A stretch of DNA of 39,771 nucleotides from a bacterium D16-50. Its GTDB lineage: Bacteria; Bacillota; Clostridia; Lachnospirales; Lachnospiraceae. The notes beneath the pieces are model-generated. The model was not told the origin of the DNA. It saw nothing but the letters and a program-made list of their open reading frames with translations, and did not search any database. Of this stretch, positions 35,078-39,771 are shown piece by piece (positions within the stretch are counted from its first letter, which is position 1; each line of letters starts with the position of its first letter). The position numbers and the translations under genes were made by a program. Location: positions 1-39,771 of the forward strand of contig RAZA01000035.1 of the NCBI GenBank assembly GCA_003612485.1. The letters are read 5' to 3'.

Positions 35078-36032
35078 GCGGCACCTCCGGGATGATCCCC
35101 TGGATGTCCATGAACTTCTGGATACCCAGCTTCTCTGGCAGAAGGTGGATGTAATAGAAGGTGCTGTTAAAAGTGACATGCCCCATGTAGGTGCTTAAGT
35201 ATGGCGCATATGCATTCAGGTCCTTTCCTTCCTCCACCCAGCGCATGAGCGTCCTTGTTGCGAAATTATGTCTGAGATCATAGGGGGTACAGCTTTTGGA
35301 AGATGTATTGTTCCCGGCATTTTCCCAGCATTTGTGGAATTTTTCCGTCATCCAGCCATGCGTGTATGGGCTGCCGTCAGGGGACGGGAAGAAATATGTC
35401 CTGCCAGGATGGAGGGATTCTGCTATGGCGTCATATTTCCTGCACAGTTCCATCACATTCGGCAGAGTCAAAATCCTGCGGTCCCTATGGCCTTTTGCTT
35501 CATCTATATATATCATGTTTTTCGAAAAATTAAAGTCGGCCCGCTTCAGGGTCCTTGCTTCCTGCGGCCTCATTCCCGTAGCGAACTGGAGCCTGAAGAT
35601 TACCGGAACCGTATATTCGAGCAGGGGGCTGTTGTCCGCATGGGGATAACGGTCTGCCGCCCCGAAAAATGACCGGATCTCATTATCTGACATGATATAG
35701 GGAAGGTCTGCTTTTTTCTGCGGGAAGAAATTCATGGGAAGGATGTATGCCTCTTTCCCTATGGCAGAGAGGTAACGGCCGAATTCCCGGACTGTGCCTG
35801 CGCGGTATCCGCAGTTTTTCCCATCTGTCCCGGCCTGACAGAAGCCAAAAGCGATCTCCTGGGTGAGCGTGCCGGAATCCGGATGATGGGACAGGCAGTA
35901 CCGGTCAAAAGTCTGCAGGGCCCAGGCATAGCTTTCGCATTTATGTCCGAGCGCGGCTTTGTATTCCACCATCCCCTGGATGTCATCGGCAAAAAGGCTT
36001 GCAAATACAAATGTTTTCTGTTTTGTTTTCAT
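35067..36032 (-). CDS. ritB: Second RIT tyrosine recombinase
   Basis: A 321-residue tyrosine recombinase starting at MKTKQKTFVF; the ATG overlaps the stop of the first gene as ATGA, and AAGGAGGGG lies upstream. Catalytic residues are seen in ATGMRPQEARTL (R), TPYDLRHNFATR (Y in place of the first H, then R) and MGHVTFNSTFYYIHL (H and Y). Translation is coupled to both neighbours. In RIT elements all three recombinases are thought to act together. Confidence 0.88.
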   Translation of the reverse strand: MKTKQKTFVFASLFADDIQGMVEYKAALGHKCESYAWALQTFDRYCLSHHPDSGTLTQEIAFGFCQAGTDGKNCGYRAGTVREFGRYLSAIGKEAYILPMNFFPQKKADLPYIMSDNEIRSFFGAADRYPHADNSPLLEYTVPVIFRLQFATGMRPQEARTLKRADFNFSKNMIYIDEAKGHRDRRILTLPNVMELCRKYDAIAESLHPGRTYFFPSPDGSPYTHGWMTEKFHKCWENAGNNTSSKSCTPYDLRHNFATRTLMRWVEEGKDLNAYAPYLSTYMGHVTFNSTFYYIHLLPEKLGIQKFMDIQGIIPEVPHES

Positions 36033-37270
36033 TGCAGCCCCTCCTTCTCTGTAGCGAACATGCTGATGTCCATGCAGCATTCAGCCAGCATTTCATCATG
36101 GAGGGATATATAGTGCCTGGACGAATTTATATCGCGGTGGCCCAAGATCTGTGACACCTCTTCCAGCGGGGTCCCGTTCCTGACGAGATTGGTTCCCATA
36201 GTCCTGCGGAGCCCGTGAAATGTCTTTCCATCACCGAAATGGTGTTCTATACCATTTTTCTTGAAGTAACGTCCCATGAGGTCCTTTGTGGGAGACGCAG
36301 ATGAAAGCATAGAAGAGTAAGGTTTTCTGAGGCGGAGAAAAACATATGGACTGCTGCATTTCGGCCTGGCCTCTAATATATAGTCTGCTACGGCAGTCCC
36401 TGCCCGGAGCGTCAGCGGAAGTGTAAGCGGAGTGTCCGTCTTTTCCTGTTTCACCCGGATTTCCCGCTTCTCCCATAAAATGTCGGAAAGCTGCATCTTG
36501 GCAATGTCCGACCATCTAAGGCCGGTGTCAAGCGCAAGCATTACCACCGCATAATCACGCCTGCCCTGTTTTGTTGATGTATCTATGCTTTCAAGTATTG
36601 CCTTTGTTTCGTCATCATCAAATGCCGGAAGCACCCTCTCATGTACAGGTGCCGGGTTTGCCAGAAAGAAATCGAATGTTCCTGAGAGGGCAACGCCGCT
36701 CTTTTTGACATAAGCAAGGAACTTTTTCAGAGGCCATGTGAGGTTTACGTAATTGCCCATGTGTTTAGGGGCCTCTTGGATCACATATGCACGCAGGATA
36801 TCAGCTGACAGATCCTGGATAGTGAGGCAGCCTGCTTTCTCAAGATACTTCAGGAATTTCCGGATTTCATGAATGATGTTATAGACTGACCCTTCGGCAA
36901 GTTTTCCGGAAATAGACTCCTCAAAAGAACCAAGAATCTGCTGGTAATTTTCAGGCAGTTCCGTTATTGTATACCTGTTGCGTTTCCATTCAAGCGTACC
37001 TGTTTCGAAACAATCTGCCACATAGTAAGCGGCTTTCCGCATGATCAGTGCGTAGATTTTGCCGAATTTACCATTTTCAGCCAATTTCAGCTGTTCTGCC
37101 GTGAAAGAAGCCGCATCTTTGTATGAGAATTCCTGTAAGGCATTGCGCTGACAGTAATCCCTGACATGCGAACAGCAGCAAGAGTAGTACTTTACTGTTG
37201 CAGGAGCCATAGGGATACTTTTCAAAAAGGAAAGCACTTTTTTGATGGCTTCATCAATTGATAGTGACAT
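36029..37270 (-). CDS. ritA: First RIT tyrosine recombinase
   Basis: A 413-residue tyrosine recombinase, start MSLSIDEAIKKVLSF behind AAAGGAGGACA. Catalytic residues are visible in LDTGLRWSDIAKM (R), FHGLRRTMGTNL (HxxR) and LGHRDINSSRHYISL (H and Y). It is first in the trio, 125 bp from the right inverted repeat, and overlaps the second gene by four bases. The frame is intact. Confidence 0.88.
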   Translation of the reverse strand: MSLSIDEAIKKVLSFLKSIPMAPATVKYYSCCCSHVRDYCQRNALQEFSYKDAASFTAEQLKLAENGKFGKIYALIMRKAAYYVADCFETGTLEWKRNRYTITELPENYQQILGSFEESISGKLAEGSVYNIIHEIRKFLKYLEKAGCLTIQDLSADILRAYVIQEAPKHMGNYVNLTWPLKKFLAYVKKSGVALSGTFDFFLANPAPVHERVLPAFDDDETKAILESIDTSTKQGRRDYAVVMLALDTGLRWSDIAKMQLSDILWEKREIRVKQEKTDTPLTLPLTLRAGTAVADYILEARPKCSSPYVFLRLRKPYSSMLSSASPTKDLMGRYFKKNGIEHHFGDGKTFHGLRRTMGTNLVRNGTPLEEVSQILGHRDINSSRHYISLHDEMLAECCMDISMFATEKEGLQ

Positions 37271-37394
37271 GGATATGTCCTCCTTTGCTGTGGTTTATTT
37301 TAATAGCATAACAAAGGAGTAATCACTTAGGTAGGGGATTAAGAATTATTCCGATTTTTTCTTATGGGGGGACTGTTAATATCAAGGTTTCTAT

Positions 37395-37429
37395 GCTAAA
37401 ATCGGAATAATCAGAGAATCGGAATAATC
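37395..37429 (-). repeat. RIT right terminal inverted repeat
   Basis: 35 bp, exact reverse complement of 33895-33929, with AATCGGAATAATC at 37400 and 37417; the inverted subterminal copy is at 37344-37356. Confidence 0.9.
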
Positions 37430-37430
37430 G

Positions 37431-37673
37431 ATGTGGAAATCACAGGATGAGTGGCGGTTAATATCATATGATAAAATGCTGGCGGATAATTATAACTGCA
37501 AATTTTACCCGATTACCAGAGTATATTTAGGTGTGAACATGAATAATGCTCAACGGCGAGAAATCATTGATATATGTAAAAGAAGGGGAATACCCTGTGT
37601 TGGGGTTGTTAGAAATAACGAGAGATATCAGATGATGGACTGTGAAAAAATGTGCGAAGAGTGTATAAAATGA
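37431..37673 (+). pseudogene. 3' fragment of a DUF2971 gene
   Basis: About 80 codons directly after the RIT end. WKSQDEWRLISYDKM, ITRVYLGVNMNNAQRREII and RRGIPCVGVVRNNERYQMM resemble the C-terminal part of DUF2971 proteins, which are frequent in defence-rich regions. The N-terminal ~200 residues are missing and no ribosome site fits the first ATG. Assignment is by motif memory. Confidence 0.5.
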
Positions 37674-37703
37674 TATGGAAGACATGACAAATTATAGGTG
37701 AAT

Positions 37704-37736
37704 TTAAATTGGGTAAATGCCGTTTCCCCAATTTAA
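37704..37736. promoter_or_regulatory. Inverted repeat upstream of the AlbA_2 gene
   Basis: TTAAATTGGG (37704-37713) and CCCAATTTAA (37727-37736) are perfect inverted repeats with a 13-bp centre, 26 bp before the start codon. Could be an operator for the DNA-binding protein that follows, or an mRNA hairpin. Confidence 0.4.
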
Positions 37737-37761
37737 TTGTGTCAATTATGGAGATGATCAT

Positions 37762-39315
37762 ATGATTCCAATAAAAATAGAAACCCTGCTGGAAGGGCGC
37801 AAAGTAGAACAAAACCGAATAGAATACAAGGAAGGCTTTAATCCGTCAGAAATTGTGCATACCATATGTGGTTATGCAAACGATAATGCAGGGGTAGACG
37901 GCGGATATCTTGTGATTGGTGTCAAAACAGAAAATGGACTTCCCATTCTGCCGCCAGTAGGGGTACCGGACGAATTGCTTGATGACATTCAACTGAAAAT
38001 ATTTCAATACTGTAATAAAATTGAGCCACGTTATATTCCAAAGATTGAGATTGTGGAATATCAAGGGGTAAATTTGGTGTATTTGAAATGTGCAGCAGGG
38101 GATGCAGGACCATATCAGGCACCCATTGATGTTTATTCTAAAAAGGAAGCGGGAAAAGAGCAGGATCGCACAATGAAATATTGGATTCGCCCGGCATCAC
38201 TTACGGTAGAAGCCAAACAGAGCGAGATAGCGGAACTCTTTGAAAAATTTGCTGCCATACCATTTGTTGACCGTATCAATAATCGGGCATCTATGGAGTA
38301 CATACGCAGGGGATATCTTGAGGATTTTATCAGAGAAAGTAATAGTTCACTGATAGAGGAACTTAATGTACGTTCTTTGGAGGACTTATTGGTATCCGAG
38401 GAGGTGGCGGAGGAAAAAGATGAGGGAATAGTAATCAAAAATATCGGACTGCTTATGTTTGGGGAAAGACCGGATAAGTTGATTGCAGGAAGCAAGATTG
38501 AGATGGTGCGTTTTCATGATAAGGAAGCGGAGGCGTCTGATTTTACAGAGAAGACATTTTACGGTCCGATATGGAAGCAGGTAAGAGATGCGCTAGACTA
38601 TATTAAGACAACTGTGATTGAGGAAAAGGTTGTAAAGGTTGATGGTAGGGCGGAAGCAGACCGGTTTTTCAACTATCCGTACAATGCGTTGGAGGAAGCG
38701 CTTGTAAATGCTGTTTTACACAAAAACTATAAAGAGGATGTGCCAGTAGAGATTCGGATTTATTTGGATCAGATTCAGATTATCAATTTCCCGGGACCAG
38801 ATCATTATATTGATATGGAAAAGTTTGCGGCGGGGAAAGTCCGGGCAAGAAGATACAGAAATCCCAAGATTGGAGAATTTTTCAAGGAGATTGATTTGTC
38901 CGAGAAAAAATCAACGGGTATATCGAAAATTTTGCGCGAACTGAAAAGAAACGGTTCGCCTATGCCGGAGTTTGAAACAGATGTGGACAGAACTTATATG
39001 ATTACTACAATAAGGATTCACGAAAGGTTTGAAATTGAAAACGAAAACTTCGCTCAAAAAAATGAGCGAAGTTTGAGCGAAGTTTTGAGCGAAGTTTTGG
39101 TGCAAAAAGATTATAATAAAGTGAGTGCAATTGTTAGTTTTATGGAAGAGCATGGAGAAATAACTCCTAAGGAAGCCGAAGCAGTTACGGGCAAGTCTGC
39201 CGCGACTGTGCGAAGATATTTTAAAATGCTCACAGGTACAAGATATATAGTGGCAGAGGGGAGTACCAACAATATAGTTTATCATATTGCTGCGAATTTG
39301 CCAGAAGATGATTAA
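37762..39315 (+). CDS. AlbA_2/Schlafen-type putative DNA-binding protein with ATP-binding domain
   Basis: A 517-residue protein. The start at 37762 has GGAG at correct spacing; the longer frame from 37717 begins inside a hairpin and has no ribosome site. Residues ~1-150 form an AlbA_2 domain (RIEYKEGFNPSEIVHTICGY, GGYLVIGV). The middle part has the helical ATP-binding region common to these proteins (NALEEALVNAVLHKNY, IQIINFPGP). The C terminus is a winged helix (EVLSEVL, ITPKEAEAVTGKSAATVRRY). Near 39063 the 10-mer GAGCGAAGTT repeats three times. The family occurs in mobile and defence islands, often called transcriptional regulator or RecG-like; the true role is unknown. It is the last and intact gene of IME2. 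Confidence 0.82.
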   Translation: MIPIKIETLLEGRKVEQNRIEYKEGFNPSEIVHTICGYANDNAGVDGGYLVIGVKTENGLPILPPVGVPDELLDDIQLKIFQYCNKIEPRYIPKIEIVEYQGVNLVYLKCAAGDAGPYQAPIDVYSKKEAGKEQDRTMKYWIRPASLTVEAKQSEIAELFEKFAAIPFVDRINNRASMEYIRRGYLEDFIRESNSSLIEELNVRSLEDLLVSEEVAEEKDEGIVIKNIGLLMFGERPDKLIAGSKIEMVRFHDKEAEASDFTEKTFYGPIWKQVRDALDYIKTTVIEEKVVKVDGRAEADRFFNYPYNALEEALVNAVLHKNYKEDVPVEIRIYLDQIQIINFPGPDHYIDMEKFAAGKVRARRYRNPKIGEFFKEIDLSEKKSTGISKILRELKRNGSPMPEFETDVDRTYMITTIRIHERFEIENENFAQKNERSLSEVLSEVLVQKDYNKVSAIVSFMEEHGEITPKEAEAVTGKSAATVRRYFKMLTGTRYIVAEGSTNNIVYHIAANLPEDD

Positions 39316-39542
39316 AATGGGTTAAAAAACGAATTGCCTAAACAGTGATAAGGAAATTTATATAAATGGACTTCAATGTGTGAAAAATGCATTAGCAACG
39401 AAACAGACGCAATTTGCTCCGTGATAACACCATGATAACAAAAATGTGTAAAACGTCAGATACAGAGTGAATATCAAAGAAAAAACCACCGAAAAAGCCT
39501 TGAAAATCACACAAAATCACTCCCATTTCTCCCAAAGAAAAC
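39316..39542 (+). other. Non-coding right end of IME2
   Basis: No gene is seen. TGCCTAAACAGTG (39335-39347) matches the left-end repeat at 25896 at 12 of 13 positions. TGATAACA occurs twice (39422 and 39433). These may be recombinase arm sites. Confidence 0.4.
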
Positions 39543-39700
39543 CGTGAGGGTGGCAGAACTGTTGGTTCTGGTCGTGTTGCTACTATCGTAGAGTAATCTT
39601 TAGATTAGAGCCAAATAGTAATAATAAGCACCGCAATTCTTTGAGAAATCAAGGGGTTGCGGTTTCTTAATGCCTAAAAATAATAGCGAACAAAAGGAAA
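39543..39700 (+). other. Right attachment site: tuf 3' tail plus terminator
   Basis: The tuf tail at 39543-39596 encodes exactly the same 17 residues as the resident gene end, with four synonymous changes confined to 39543-39584. From 39585 it is identical to the left site. A terminator copy lies at 39630-39667. Beyond 39700 the flank shares nothing with the region after 19601 and is probably the original chromosome downstream of tuf. Confidence 0.85.
39585..39700 (+). repeat. 116-bp perfect direct repeat, right copy
   Basis: Identical to 19486-19601; the distance between copies is 20,099 bp, the size of the circle if the whole array excised by recombination between the outer sites. Confidence 0.9.
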
Positions 39701-39771
39701 GTAAACGGTAGATAGTGAGTACCTATACAAAACAAGAGCAAACCTGTATGATAGAAACAGATTTGCTCCAG

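Larger units (their letters stand above)
33895..37429 (-). mobile_element. RIT element (recombinase in trio)
   Basis: 3,535 bp between perfect 35-bp inverted repeats (33895-33929 and 37395-37429). Inside are three consecutive, overlapping tyrosine recombinase genes on the minus strand. This matches RIT elements described in many bacteria. Each end holds the 13-mer GATTATTCCGATT twice in tandem (17-bp period) and a third, inverted, nearly perfect copy further in (33989-34000 and 37344-37356). No target duplication is visible. The left flank is a cut DUF1016 gene, the right flank a cut DUF2971 gene. Confidence 0.85.
25734..39596 (+). mobile_element. IME2: decayed relative of IME1 with large cargo
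   Basis: Bounded by tuf-tail modules at 25734 and 39543, about 13.8 kb. The left end keeps a terminator, GGTGCC repeats and the 3' end of a minus-strand gene in the repressor position. Then the sequence jumps into the 3' end of a mob gene, so xis, int, rep and most of mob are deleted. A repeat TGCCTAAACGGTG (25896) has a 12/13 match near the right end (39335). Cargo fills 27.0-39.3 kb. It has no integrase of its own and would depend on IME1. Confidence 0.75.

Noticed and set aside
37717..37761. Upstream ATG giving a 532-residue AlbA_2 protein
   Set aside because: The ATG lies in the centre of an inverted repeat without a ribosome site; the ATG at 37762 has GGAG at proper distance and starts near the usual domain border.
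39063..39096. Tandem GAGCGAAGTT repeats as a regulatory repeat
   Set aside because: They lie inside the AlbA_2 coding frame and encode SLSEVLSEVL, a helical linker, so coding explains them.

Overview
The window looks like a chromosome segment of a Gram-positive Clostridia species, most likely Lachnospiraceae-like. The grounds are rpoB-rpoC followed downstream by rpsL-rpsG-fusA-tuf, AGGAGG-type ribosome binding sites with GTG and TTG starts, consensus TTGACA/TATAAT promoters spaced by 17 bp, acidic tails on RpoB and RpoC, and a GC-rich core next to AT-rich mobile DNA. The genus cannot be fixed by eye.

Layout. (1) Positions 1-70 hold the 3' end (domains V and VI) of a group II intron, just upstream of the rpoB promoter. 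(2) 264-8114 is rpoB-rpoC. (3) 8367-14642 is a five-gene accessory block inserted between rpoC and rpsL: a dTDP-4-dehydrorhamnose reductase, a LytTR response regulator, a histidine kinase with no membrane sensor, and two overlapping ABC exporter genes. A good LytTR-type direct-repeat operator lies just before the ABC pair. (4) 14646-19497 is rpsL-rpsG-fusA and tuf, each transcription unit with a strong promoter. (5) 19444-39700 is a tandem array of mobile elements in the 3' end of tuf. Three copies of a 54-bp tuf tail (last 17 codons plus stop) lie at 19444, 25734 and 39543. The outer two share a perfect 116-bp direct repeat that includes the tuf terminator. (6) The remaining ~70 bp is right flank.

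The first element (IME1, about 6.3 kb) looks complete: divergent XRE repressor, small HTH (Xis-like) protein, tyrosine integrase, RecA-fold RepA-like ATPase, a cluster of hairpins that could be oriT, MobV relaxase, a 104-residue coiled-coil protein and a cargo methyltransferase. The second element (IME2, about 13.8 kb) is a relative that has lost repressor 5' end, xis, int, rep and most of mob by internal deletion. Its cargo is a GNAT enzyme, a cytidine-deaminase family enzyme, an unknown gene, a broken GNAT and an IS256 remnant, then a graveyard of anti-phage genes: BrxL (BREX), a Sa_NUDIX-like CBASS effector, a CD-NTase with AGS-C sensor domain, a DUF1016/YhcG nuclease and a DUF2971 protein, all truncated or interrupted. 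An intact AlbA_2/Schlafen-type gene closes the element.

Nested in the graveyard (33895-37429) is a 3.5-kb RIT (recombinase-in-trio) element: three overlapping tyrosine recombinase genes between perfect 35-bp inverted repeats. Each end is built from a 13-bp unit used three times. Its third recombinase gene is frameshifted. The most unusual feature of the window is the use of the tuf 3' end as an attachment site, with each element carrying its own synonymous tuf tail and, at least in IME2, its own terminator.
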